This document shows, piece after piece, positions 24,259 through 32,701 of a stretch of DNA of 64,000 bases. Every line of letters starts with the position of its first letter. Position 1 is the stretch's first letter. Source of the DNA: Shewanella corallii (lineage in GTDB: Bacteria > Pseudomonadota > Gammaproteobacteria > Enterobacterales > Shewanellaceae); assembly GCF_023349125.1 (NCBI RefSeq), contig NZ_JAKIKT010000007.1, positions 248,001 to 312,000 of the forward strand, given 5' to 3'. The notes beneath the pieces are model-generated. The model was not told the DNA's origin. It searched no databases and saw nothing but the letters and a program-made list of their open reading frames with translations. The translations under genes and the position numbers were made by a program.

Positions 24259-25203
24259 TTAACTGAATTCGCTGTTGGTTCTGTTAGCACTGAAACGCTT
24301 TCTGAATTCGGTCGGTGTTAGACCAAATTCACGTAGAAATACCTTCCTGAAAGCACTGATATCTTGATAGCCCACCTCATAAGAAATCTCAGTAATGGCT
24401 TTCCCTGTTAACTCTATCAATTGGCAGGCTGTGTGCAGACGAAGTCTTTGTAAATATTGGATGATTGTGAAGTCGACAGCAGTTAAAAAACGTCTCTGCA
24501 GCGTCCGCTGACTCACGAAAAAATGCGCCGCAATGGCTTGTACTGAAATCGGTTTAGCATAATTGGCATCCAAATAGTCTTGGGCTTTAACAACGAGTTC
24601 ATCACCATGGTCTCGTTTGGGGACGAATTGGCGGTAAAATCGCTGTTCTCGAAATCCGCTGTCCACGACCATTTCCTTTGATAGACGCTGAGCAATCGTT
24701 GGCGATGAGAACATCGACACAACTTCAAACAGCAAATCAAGCCATGCCATAAGACCACCGGCAGTAATCACGTTACCTTCATTAACGATGATCGCATTTT
24801 CATTAAGCTTCACACTGGGGAAAGTGGATCGAAATGAATCGGCCAATCGCCAGTGCGTTGTGCAGAATTTATCATCCAGAAATCCCCCCCTTGCAAGAAT
24901 AAAAGCACCAGCACAGGCGGAAGCAAGCACGGCGCCTTTTTGCTGCATGGTTGATAGGTATTGATATAGGGGGAGATTTTCCTTCATGTAAAAGTCGTCA
25001 TTGATACAAGGGGGCAACACCACGACCATGGCCTGCTCTTGAGTATCAAGATAGTCCAACCCACAGGTATTCACTTCAAACCTGACGGCTACCTCTAACT
25101 GCGCGCAAATAGTGTTGGCAATTGCCATGGCTTCAGTTAATCCATGCACTGCAGTTTGACTGGCTGTTGGGTAGTTAACAATGGCTACTTTTATGCTTTT
25201 CAT
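24259..25203 (-). CDS. GlxA-type AraC-family transcriptional regulator
   Basis: A 314-residue regulator. The N-terminal DJ-1/PfpI-like domain (about 1-190, with VVVLPPCINDD and the nucleophile-elbow-like SACAGAFILARGG) is followed by two AraC helix-turn-helix motifs (about 210-305). The motifs read ISVQAIAAHFFVSQRTLQRRF and ITEISYEVGYQDISAFRKVFLREFGLTP. It diverges from the cysteine hydrolase gene, separated by 112 bp, so it probably controls that gene. A fused amidotransferase-like domain is standard in this subfamily and usually senses a ligand rather than catalysing. Confidence 0.9.
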   Translation of the reverse strand: MKSIKVAIVNYPTASQTAVHGLTEAMAIANTICAQLEVAVRFEVNTCGLDYLDTQEQAMVVVLPPCINDDFYMKENLPLYQYLSTMQQKGAVLASACAGAFILARGGFLDDKFCTTHWRLADSFRSTFPSVKLNENAIIVNEGNVITAGGLMAWLDLLFEVVSMFSSPTIAQRLSKEMVVDSGFREQRFYRQFVPKRDHGDELVVKAQDYLDANYAKPISVQAIAAHFFVSQRTLQRRFLTAVDFTIIQYLQRLRLHTACQLIELTGKAITEISYEVGYQDISAFRKVFLREFGLTPTEFRKRFSANRTNSEFS

Positions 25204-25315
25204 TAGATAAGGTTTGTCGCAAATGACCTTTAAAGTGTCATTTTAGACTCTCGTTATAGGAACTCAATATGAACATAATTTGCACATCCCAGCGAGAGAC
25301 TTGAAGGAAATCAAA

Positions 25316-25840
25316 ATGACTAAACAAGCTTTAATTGTTATCGACATCCAGAATGACTATTTCGAGGATGGCAAATACCCGCTCTATCAACCCGTTGAGG
25401 CAACTCAAAGAACGTTAGAAGCCATGGCCATTGCACGTGAAAAGAACATTCCCATTATCCATATTCAACATCTGGTATCACCGGAGTTAGGAGAGGGCTT
25501 GTTTTTTTATGACGGCTCCGAAGGTGCAAAAATCCACAAGGATGTGATGGCGGCGGCCCCCGATGCTCCAGTGGTGACTAAGCGTCATGCGGATTGTTTT
25601 GAAAACACCAATCTTGAAGCACTATTACAGTCAATGGGCATTGAAGAGGTTCTGATAACAGGGATGATGACGCACAATTGTGTCAACCACACAGCGCTTT
25701 CTCCTGCAGCGACAAAATACAATCCCAAAGTCATAGAAGAGTGTTGTTGTACTGTAGATCCTATTGCCCATGCATTAGCGGTTGACTCTATGCAGGTTCG
25801 TGGCATAGAGATGCTGACGATTGAAAAAGCGTTCGCATAA
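25316..25840 (+). CDS. isochorismatase-family cysteine hydrolase
   Basis: A 174-residue amidase or hydrolase of the isochorismatase fold; substrate unknown. The triad is visible: Asp in VIDIQNDYFEDG (8-19), Lys in VVTKRHADCFENT, and Cys in MMTHNCVNHTALSP. The cis-peptide-like turn precedes the Cys. AAGGAAATC supports ATG at 25316 over an upstream in-frame codon at 25280. It is divergently paired with a GlxA-type regulator, a common arrangement for inducible amide or nitrile metabolism. Confidence 0.88.
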   Translation: MTKQALIVIDIQNDYFEDGKYPLYQPVEATQRTLEAMAIAREKNIPIIHIQHLVSPELGEGLFFYDGSEGAKIHKDVMAAAPDAPVVTKRHADCFENTNLEALLQSMGIEEVLITGMMTHNCVNHTALSPAATKYNPKVIEECCCTVDPIAHALAVDSMQVRGIEMLTIEKAFA

Positions 25841-25907
25841 TCTTCTGAAACGCTGGCTGACAATTTAAGGACCAAGGATTAGCTCGCTTTAACAACACAA
25901 TCTGGCG

Positions 25908-26032
25908 CGCACCGGGAGCAGTAGGAGTGATATGCCTGTGGTGCGCTGCGTATGGTGATTCAGTTTGAGAATGACAAGTTCAAAAGTGAGACTTGGTACC
26001 GTGAAGACGGCAGTCTGTGGCGGCAAACTTAG
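25908..26032 (+). pseudogene. MORN-repeat gene remnant (3' fragment)
   Basis: In frame with the gene ending at 24111, this stretch keeps GALRMVIQFENDKFKSETW and the same C-terminus and stop. Upstream it degenerates, with in-frame TAG and TGA where the intact gene has Ser/Arg and Tyr codons, and no start. The 3' 72 codon bases are identical to the intact gene. Confidence 0.8.
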
Positions 26033-26068
26033 GCTAACCCCTCTATCTGATTGAAGATTAGTTACGCA
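25941..26068 (+). repeat. direct repeat, copy 2
   Basis: Second copy of the segment at 24020-24147, offset 1921 bp, identical from 25961 to 26068 and diverged before that. Confidence 0.95.
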
Positions 26069-26131
26069 AAAAGGTTGAATTTCTGTCACAATTCCAATGA
26101 TGACCGACACGTTTTCAGGGAGTAATCAGGT

Positions 26132-26365
26132 TTGTCGTTTGCGAATGGATTGGAAAAGTGGACCCGCAGAATGATGCTGTTTGTTGGCATTCTTGGGGTC
26201 GTTGTGATTTACGGGGGCTTTTTTTATCTCTTCTTCAGCGGTCGTGACACCTCTGCCATCCCCTGGTTTTTCCTGCTGAGTCCCTGGATCTGCATCTTCT
26301 TTGGACTGTCTGAGGCTGAGCAGCGCCGCACCCTTGTTTGGTTTATTGCCAAGTTCAAACGTTGA
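26132..26365 (+). CDS. hypothetical small membrane protein
   Basis: A 77-residue protein with two hydrophobic segments (about 14-35, RMMLFVGILGVVVIYGGFFY, and about 44-58, PWFFLLSPWICIFFGL) and a basic C-terminus. The start is TTG at 26132, with CAGGGAG seven to eight bases upstream. No family was recognised. It is convergent with cueR, with no obvious terminator between. Confidence 0.6.
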   Translation: MSFANGLEKWTRRMMLFVGILGVVVIYGGFFYLFFSGRDTSAIPWFFLLSPWICIFFGLSEAEQRRTLVWFIAKFKR

Positions 26366-26377
26366 AACTGACAAGCA

Positions 26378-26785
26378 TCAAACGGGTTCTATTTTCCCGC
26401 ACTGACCTCCTAAACCCTTGATAATGGCACAGTCTGAGCCCTCATCGCCTTTACACTCATCCACCAGAGTTTTCAGCTCTTGCTTCAGTGCTTTGAGTTT
26501 CTTGATTTTGGTTTCTACTTCCTGCAGATGCTGGCTGGCCAGCCTTTTTACTTCAGCTGAGGTTCTTGCCTCGTCGTTTCTCAGTGACAGCAGTGCCTGA
26601 CAGTCTTCCAGTGTAAATCCCAGCTCCCGACAGTGATGTACAAAGGCCAGCGCTTCAATATCCTGCTCACGATAAACACGGTAGCCATTGTCACCGCGTT
26701 GGGCTTTAACCAGGCCGATGTCGTGATAATAGCGAATACTCTTGATGGTCATACCGGTACGCTTTGATACTTCGCCGATTTTCAT
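26378..26785 (-). CDS. cueR: copper-responsive MerR-family regulator CueR
   Basis: A 135-residue Cu(I) sensor that activates copper export genes. The MerR winged helix is MKIGEVSKRTGMTIKSIRYYHDIGLV, followed by a long dimerisation helix. The C-terminal metal loop CKGDEGSDCAII has the two Cys (spacing C-x7-C) that distinguish CueR from zinc or mercury sensors. ATG at 26785 is the family start; a longer frame to 26815 adds unrelated residues. It is divergent from copA across a MerR-type promoter. Confidence 0.93.
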   Translation of the reverse strand: MKIGEVSKRTGMTIKSIRYYHDIGLVKAQRGDNGYRVYREQDIEALAFVHHCRELGFTLEDCQALLSLRNDEARTSAEVKRLASQHLQEVETKIKKLKALKQELKTLVDECKGDEGSDCAIIKGLGGQCGKIEPV

Positions 26786-26844
26786 CCTGACTCCAAATAA
26801 GTATGGGTTTGTCACAGATTGGATTAAGTGCGATTTAAAGAGGC

Positions 26845-26875
26845 TTGACTCTCCAGTTGGGGGAGACTTTAACCT
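26845..26875 (+). promoter_or_regulatory. CueR-controlled copA promoter
   Basis: TTGACT (26845-26850) and TAACCT (26870-26875) are separated by 19 bp, the over-long spacer that MerR-family activators require. Within the spacer TCTCC and GGAGA form an inverted repeat. The layout closely matches the E. coli copA promoter. Confidence 0.85.
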
Positions 26876-26932
26876 TGCTCCATCAATAGTTCAATGTCCC
26901 GGGAAAATGAATCAACCGGGGGAGTGATAGTC

Positions 26933-29695
26933 ATGGATAAGTCCTCACTGGCGCCTGCCAATAACGCTGTTTCTCAATTTCATATCAGCAATATGAATTG
27001 CGGCAGCTGTGTGCGCAAAATTACCGCTTTATTCCCCACAGAATCAGAATCAGAATCTGAGTCTCTTGCTTTTGACCTGCCAGCCAAAACCCTGAGTTAT
27101 TCGGGAGAGCTGGCTGCTGATTCTGTATTGGCAACTTTGATTGATGCTGGCTATCAGGCGGAACTCGTCTTGCCGGAAAAACAGCTGCCTGTTATTGAAC
27201 TGACTATTACCAATATGCGTTGCGGCGGCTGTGCAAGGCGGATTCGCGAGCTATTTGAGCCCCTTGCCAATGTCACCGCTGAGACAGACGTAGCAACCAA
27301 GCGTCTGACAATCAGGGGGGATATGTCAAAAGGCGAGGTTAAAGCCAGATTGGCGATTGGCGGCTATGACTTTGCCCCGGTGACAGACGCTGTCACTGAG
27401 CAAGTTGCAGTACAAACAGAGGCTGATACTGCTTTGGCTACTCAGGTTGATAAGGTGCAATCTCAAACAGCTATGGCTGATGCCATGACCTTCTATGTGC
27501 CGGATATGAGCTGCGCCTCCTGTGTCGCTAAAATTGAGAAGGCCTTTGATGCCGGAACGGCCGTGGTGAATCTGGCAGACAAGCAGGTGCAGGTGGCAGC
27601 AGGTATCTCCAGTGAAAAGGCGATCGCTTTGATTGCCGGAGCCGGTTACCGGGCTGAGCTGGTGGTTGATGCCCGTAAGGCGGCAGAGCAGAAGCAGCTG
27701 AGCGATAAAAAAGAGTACCGTACCCGCATTAAAGAAGCGGTTTTGGGCCTTGGCCTGGGTATTCCTTTAATGATCTGGGGCCTTGCCGGGGGCGAGATGA
27801 TGATTAACTCCCCAGAGCTGCAAATTGGCTGGGGCATAGTGGGTATCATCACAGGCTTTTTGCTGGTCACTACAGGTAAGCATTTCTATCAGGGGATGTG
27901 GCGCGCGCTGAAAGTGGGCAGCTCCAATATGGATACCCTGATTGTGCTGGGCACCACCACAGCCTGGTTGTACTCAATGCTGGTGGTGCTGTTTCCCCAG
28001 TGGTTCCCGGCCAGTACCCGTCATGTGTACTTTGAAGCCAGTGTGATGATTCTGGGCTTAATTAATCTGGGACATGCGCTTGAGCTGCGTGCCCGGGGCA
28101 AGACCAGTGAAGCGGTGCAAAAGCTGATAGGTATGCAGTCCACCACCGCCATTAAAGTCACTGAACAGGGCGATGAAGAGGTTGAGATTAGCTCTTTGGT
28201 GATCGGTGACAGACTGCGTTTGAAACCCGGTGCCAGAGTGGCACTGGACGGTATTGTGGAAAGCGGCAGTTCGGCGCTGGATGAGTCCATGCTGACCGGT
28301 GAGCCTGTACCTGTGATGAAACAGGCGGGTGATAACCTGAGTGCCGGTACAGTTAATGGCAATGGTGCCATCATCTATCAGGTGACGGCGCTGGCCAAAG
28401 ACACCAAACTGGCGAAAATTATCGCTCTGGTGCAGCAGGCGCAAACCTCGAAAATGCCTATTGGCCGCCTGACCGACAAGATTGCCGCCTATTTCGTGCC
28501 GGCAGTGGTGTTGATTGCGCTGATCTCCAGTCTTATCTGGTATCTGGTTGGTCCGGCCCCTGCGTTATCTCATGCGCTGGTGGTGTTGACCAGTGTACTG
28601 ATCATCGCCTGTCCCTGTGCACTGGGGTTGGCCACACCTATGTCGATCATGGTCTCAGTGGGCCGGGCAGCGCAGATGGGCGTGCTGGTGAAAAATGGTG
28701 AAGCGCTGCAGACCGCCTCCAAAGTCGATACTGTGGTGTTGGATAAAACAGGCACAGTGACTCTGGGTAAACCGGATGTGACCGAAATTGAAGTGCTGAC
28801 TCATGACGAAGAGCTGGACCAAAACCACCTGATGCAGGCCATTGGTTCGCTGGAGCAGCATTCTGAGCATCCGCTGGCTTCTGCCATGGTTGCCAAAGCA
28901 AAAGCCCTGAGCCTGGTGATGCAAGAGCCCGAAAGTTTTGATAACTATCAGGGCAGAGGTATTACCGGTAAGTTGAATGGTAACAGCTGGGCCATAGGTA
29001 ATACCAAGCTGATGACAGAGCAGGGCGTCAGTGGGTTAAGTCAGGTCGATGAGCTGCTGGAAGGCTGGGCAGCTCAGGGAAAAACCCCGGTTTATATTGC
29101 CCGTAATGGCGTACTGGTGGGGGTAATTGCTATCAGTGACCCAATTAAACCTGATGCGGCGCAGGCGATTGCCAGACTGAAAGCCAACGGCATCAAGGTG
29201 GTGATGCTGACAGGTGACAATGAGAAAACCGCAAAAGCGGTTGCTGCTCAGGTGGGTATCGAGGATGTTGTCGCCAATGTGCTGCCGGATGAGAAGCAGG
29301 CCGAAGTGCTGCGCCTGAAAGCTGAAGGTCGCATTGTGGCTATGGTAGGTGACGGTATTAATGATGCGCCTGCGCTGGTCAGCGCCGATGTGGGGATTGC
29401 CATGGGCAGTGGCACTGAGGTGGCGATTGAAAGCGCCGACTTCACCTTGTTGTCCCATCAGCTGACCACTTTGGGTGACGCGCTGGCATTGTCACGGGCC
29501 ACCATGGGCAATATCAAGCAGAACCTGTTTGGTGCCTTTATTTATAACACCTTGGGGATCCCGGTTGCGGCTGGTGTGCTGTTTCCACTGACAGGTATCT
29601 TGCTTAGCCCAGTCGTTGCTGGTGCAGCCATGGCTTTATCGTCATTGACTGTGGTGACTAATGCCAACCGCCTGAAAGTGGTGAAGCTGAAATAA
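26933..29695 (+). CDS. copA: copper-exporting P1B-type ATPase with three HMA domains
   Basis: Inner-membrane Cu(I) efflux pump. The 920-residue protein has three N-terminal metal-binding domains. Their motifs are NCGSC (22-26), RCGGC (96-100) and SCASC (193-197). About eight membrane helices follow, with CPC at 560-562, the actuator TGEP and the phosphorylation motif DKTGT (604-608). The HP dipeptide is in SEHPLA and GDGIND in the hinge. ATG at 26933 follows GGGGGAG with good spacing. The first HMA domain contains a Ser-Glu run encoded by a short repeat. It is divergent from cueR, behind a CueR-type promoter. Confidence 0.96.
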   Translation: MDKSSLAPANNAVSQFHISNMNCGSCVRKITALFPTESESESESLAFDLPAKTLSYSGELAADSVLATLIDAGYQAELVLPEKQLPVIELTITNMRCGGCARRIRELFEPLANVTAETDVATKRLTIRGDMSKGEVKARLAIGGYDFAPVTDAVTEQVAVQTEADTALATQVDKVQSQTAMADAMTFYVPDMSCASCVAKIEKAFDAGTAVVNLADKQVQVAAGISSEKAIALIAGAGYRAELVVDARKAAEQKQLSDKKEYRTRIKEAVLGLGLGIPLMIWGLAGGEMMINSPELQIGWGIVGIITGFLLVTTGKHFYQGMWRALKVGSSNMDTLIVLGTTTAWLYSMLVVLFPQWFPASTRHVYFEASVMILGLINLGHALELRARGKTSEAVQKLIGMQSTTAIKVTEQGDEEVEISSLVIGDRLRLKPGARVALDGIVESGSSALDESMLTGEPVPVMKQAGDNLSAGTVNGNGAIIYQVTALAKDTKLAKIIALVQQAQTSKMPIGRLTDKIAAYFVPAVVLIALISSLIWYLVGPAPALSHALVVLTSVLIIACPCALGLATPMSIMVSVGRAAQMGVLVKNGEALQTASKVDTVVLDKTGTVTLGKPDVTEIEVLTHDEELDQNHLMQAIGSLEQHSEHPLASAMVAKAKALSLVMQEPESFDNYQGRGITGKLNGNSWAIGNTKLMTEQGVSGLSQVDELLEGWAAQGKTPVYIARNGVLVGVIAISDPIKPDAAQAIARLKANGIKVVMLTGDNEKTAKAVAAQVGIEDVVANVLPDEKQAEVLRLKAEGRIVAMVGDGINDAPALVSADVGIAMGSGTEVAIESADFTLLSHQLTTLGDALALSRATMGNIKQNLFGAFIYNTLGIPVAAGVLFPLTGILLSPVVAGAAMALSSLTVVTNANRLKVVKLK

Positions 29696-29723
29696 CACCT
29701 GGTTACACCTAAGCTATTGAGCA

Positions 29724-29759
29724 AGCCGATCTCAGCCAACACTCTGAGGTCGGCTTTTT
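29724..29759 (+). terminator. terminator after copA
   Basis: AGCCGATCTCAG / CTGAGGTCGGCT, 12-bp stem with one G-U pair, followed by TTTT. Confidence 0.88.
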
Positions 29760-29905
29760 ATTTGCCAAGTGTGACTCAATCATTGGCTAAGCCCATCGGG
29801 ATTCAGGCAGGCAATTTTTATAGAGATTGGAATTTTTCAGATACGCTGGCTCTGTTATACTCTCGCCGATTTTTCAGATGTGAGCTGGCTCGCAAGGTGG
29901 ACTGA

Positions 29906-31828
29906 GTGGATAAGCAAGTCGTAGAAATATTTAACCCGGCACAGGAAACAACTTCTGCTGTGCAGCATACCGCGCCTGTAGCGCTGGCTGATAACAAGCT
30001 GGAGTTGCTGGCACCGGCAAAAAATGCCGACTTTGGTATCGAGGCGATCCGTCATGGTGCCGATGCTGTCTACATTGGTGCGCCAGCCTTTGGTGCCCGT
30101 CATACCGCCGGTAACAGTGTTGCTGATATTGCCCGCCTGTGTGAGTTTGCCCACAAGTACCATGCTCAGGTGTTTGTTACCGTTAATACCATTCTGCTGG
30201 ACAGTGAACTGGAGGATGCCAGAGCCCTGATTTGGGAGCTGTATGAAGCCGGCGCTGACGCCATTATTGTGCAGGATCTGGGACTGCTGGAGCTGGATTT
30301 ACCTCCTATTGCCCTGCATGCCAGTACTCAAATGGATAACCGGGTACCGGAAAAGGTTGCCTTCCTGGAGCACGTGGGATTTTCTCAGGTAGTGTTGGCC
30401 CGTGAACTGACACTGGAGCAGATCCGTGACGTGGCGTCCCAAACCCAGACTCGCCTTGAGTTCTTTATTCATGGTGCGCTGTGCGTGGCATTCAGTGGTC
30501 AGTGCTACATTTCTGAAGCCTATACCGATCGCAGTGCCAACCGGGGTGAATGTTCGCAGCAGTGCCGTATGCCGGGCAATTTGAAAACCCGTAAGGGCGA
30601 AACCATTGCCACCAATGATCATATGTTGTCGCTGAAAGACAACAACCAGACAGATAATCTGGAAGCCCTGATCGACGCTGGTATCCGTTCTTTCAAGATT
30701 GAAGGCCGTCTGAAAGATCTGAGCTATGTAAAGAATGTGACGGCTCACTATCGCCAGAAACTGGACGAGATTATTGCCCGTCGCCCTGAGTTTGAAACCG
30801 CGTCTCACGGCCGCTGCAGTTACAGTTTCCAACCGGACCCTGACAAGAGCTTTAACCGCGGCAAGACAGACTATTTCCTGCATGACCGAAAGCCTGGTAT
30901 CGCCGACTTCCGCACCCCTAAGTATCTGGGCATTGAAGTAGGTAAAGTTACCAGAATAGGTAAAAACCATATTGTGGTGGACTCAGAGGTTGAGTTTCAT
31001 AATGGCGATGGTCTGGGCTTCTTTGCCAGGAACTTTGAAACCGCTCGTCTGTCCGATGACAAGCTGACCGGTTTCCGGATCAACCGTGCCGATGGCAATA
31101 CTCTTTACCTCAAGGTGATGCCGAAAGATTTGAGTGTGGGCACCACGCTTTATCGTAATCGTGACAAAGGCTTCGAAGATCTGCTCTCCAAAGAGTCTGC
31201 TGAGCGACTGATCCCGGTGGATTTCACCCTGACAGAAACCGCTGGCGGACTGGAGCTGACTGCCGCTGATCGCCATGGCAACAGTGCGTCTGTCAGCAGC
31301 GACTTTGATAAGCAGGTAGCCAAGGATGTAGCCCGTAACTGTGAGGGGCTGCGAAAGAACCTGAGCAAGCTGGGTGGTACCGATTTTATGGCCGGTGAGT
31401 TGGATTACGCTGCTGCCGCTGAAGTGTTTGCTCCAGCGTCTGTCATCAATCAACTGCGCCGGGATGCCCTTGAAGCACTGGATAAAGCCAGGGTGGAAGG
31501 TTACCAGCGACCTACGCCATGGGAACGTGACGATAATGTCCGCTACCCACAGCGCAGCCTGACCTATCTGGGCAACGTCTCCAACCAGAAGGCTAAAGAT
31601 TTCTACACCCGTCATGGTGTGGTGTCCATCCGGGATGCCTATGAAGTGCGTCCGGTAAAGGGCGATGCCCCCTTGATGATCACCAAGCACTGTATCCGCT
31701 ATAGCTACAATATGTGCCCCAAGGAAGTGCCGGGTTTGAAAGCCGAACCTTTGGAGATGGAGTTGGGTGGCAAGCAGTTCAAGCTGGTGTTCGACTGCCA
31801 TAAATGTGAAATGCTGGTCGTGGGTTAA
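29906..31828 (+). CDS. rlhA: U32-family protein RlhA (23S rRNA C2501 hydroxylation)
   Basis: The 640-residue length matches RlhA (YdcP), which takes part in hydroxylating C2501 of 23S rRNA, rather than the shorter YegQ/TrhP. The U32 core runs ELLAPAKNADFGIEAIRHGADAVYIG (33-58) to FIHGALCVAFSGQCYISE. The iron-sulfur-type cysteines are in RSANRGECSQQCRMP (about 210-224), and two more Cys motifs lie at the C-terminus (MCPKE and FDCHKCEM). The start is GTG at 29906 behind AAGGTGG. It is monocistronic, between two terminators. Confidence 0.9.
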   Translation: MDKQVVEIFNPAQETTSAVQHTAPVALADNKLELLAPAKNADFGIEAIRHGADAVYIGAPAFGARHTAGNSVADIARLCEFAHKYHAQVFVTVNTILLDSELEDARALIWELYEAGADAIIVQDLGLLELDLPPIALHASTQMDNRVPEKVAFLEHVGFSQVVLARELTLEQIRDVASQTQTRLEFFIHGALCVAFSGQCYISEAYTDRSANRGECSQQCRMPGNLKTRKGETIATNDHMLSLKDNNQTDNLEALIDAGIRSFKIEGRLKDLSYVKNVTAHYRQKLDEIIARRPEFETASHGRCSYSFQPDPDKSFNRGKTDYFLHDRKPGIADFRTPKYLGIEVGKVTRIGKNHIVVDSEVEFHNGDGLGFFARNFETARLSDDKLTGFRINRADGNTLYLKVMPKDLSVGTTLYRNRDKGFEDLLSKESAERLIPVDFTLTETAGGLELTAADRHGNSASVSSDFDKQVAKDVARNCEGLRKNLSKLGGTDFMAGELDYAAAAEVFAPASVINQLRRDALEALDKARVEGYQRPTPWERDDNVRYPQRSLTYLGNVSNQKAKDFYTRHGVVSIRDAYEVRPVKGDAPLMITKHCIRYSYNMCPKEVPGLKAEPLEMELGGKQFKLVFDCHKCEMLVVG

Positions 31829-31850
31829 CTAACCGACTCATGCTCCAATC

Positions 31851-31880
31851 AAAAGCCGACGCTGTTGCGTCGGCTTTTTT
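31851..31880 (+). terminator. terminator after rlhA
   Basis: AAAAGCCGACGC / GCGTCGGCTTTT, 12-bp perfect stem, loop TGTT, followed by TT. Almost the same sequence recurs at 35849. Confidence 0.92.
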
Positions 31881-31971
31881 GTTATTTGTAAGAAACTGGA
31901 ATGGTTTGGCGACTGCTTATAACTGCCCAGAAAAACCTTTGTGAAGTAGCTAGGGCATTTGGCGAGTCAAT

Positions 31972-32259
31972 ATGTCCAGAGGCTTGCTGTTTTCAGTAGA
32001 GGATTACCTTCAAATTGTTGACGGTAAAGGGAACATTGTGCGGGAAGATAAAGCTGGCCATATCAGTCACCAATCCGCCCTGATAATCAACCGACTTAAC
32101 ATTCCGGAAGCCAACTGGCTTAAACTCACCACAGAATTCGGGCAACTGTTTAAAGGGCCTGCGGGTAATCTTCAACAGCTTACCCAGTACTGCGAACATT
32201 TAGACCGAAAGCGACAACAAAGCGCCAGTCATTGTCAAAAATGGTTTGGAGCTGGCTGA
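31972..32259 (+). pseudogene. C-terminal remnant of a REP-associated (IS200-like) tyrosine transposase
   Basis: A 95-codon frame. FSVEDYLQIVDGKGNIVREDKAG, then NRLNIPEANWLK and a C-terminal GxxxxLxxYxxHLDRK pattern, match by memory the C-terminal third of RAYT-type transposases ('xxxEYLxLVDxTGRxIRxDKRG'). The catalytic HUH and Tyr regions are absent. It looks truncated at the 5' end and ends abnormally. Low-scoring but the pattern is distinctive. Confidence 0.55.
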
Positions 32260-32476
32260 CCATTCAATCTCCTTCATTAATCTCAACGTACCGGATCAGG
32301 CTTCCGAGTTTGGTCGTGGGCTATTGAGTGGCAATGAAGCTGAAACAGTGAATCGACGTACTATCAGGCCTGTGAACTGGTATTTACTCCTTCTGAATTA
32401 CCGCTAATGGAGCATTGAACGGACGTTGGCGAGATGGCATTCTGACCAATGTAGCTGTTCCTGAATGTAGAACACT
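32260..32476. other. gap after the transposase remnant
   Basis: About 220 bp with no gene recognised; probably decayed sequence. Confidence 0.4.
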
Positions 32477-32608
32477 GAGGTCAATTGCCACGACGCTGCA
32501 CATTTTTATACTGTTGTGCAGTAAGTCCATCGGACAGAGGCCCAGGGCGACATGACCGAAATGCCACGTGCCAAGCTGATTCTTGCACGATTAGGATCAC
32601 TTATTTAG
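32477..32608 (+). repeat. promoter-hairpin-short ORF module, copy A
   Basis: Holds TTGCCA-N16-TATACT (32485-32512), a CTGCAC/GTGCAG hairpin across the -10, and a short frame from ATG at 32552 (18 codons, starts MTEMPRAKLIL). About 65-70% identical to 34018-34145. The short frame may be the 5' end of a lost RAYT gene, since PR-x-KLI is a common start of that family. Confidence 0.65.
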
Positions 32609-32701
32609 ATAAGCTCAAAAAGTACTGCCAAGCGTCGCCAGAGTTATTTTTTATTAGACCAATCAGTTCATCGGAACCTTACATTTAGAAAAGGAACTGC
32701 A

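Noticed and set aside
30983..31801. 272-codon antisense frame opposite rlhA
   Set aside because: Shadow of a conserved gene, with typical GC-skew antisense composition.
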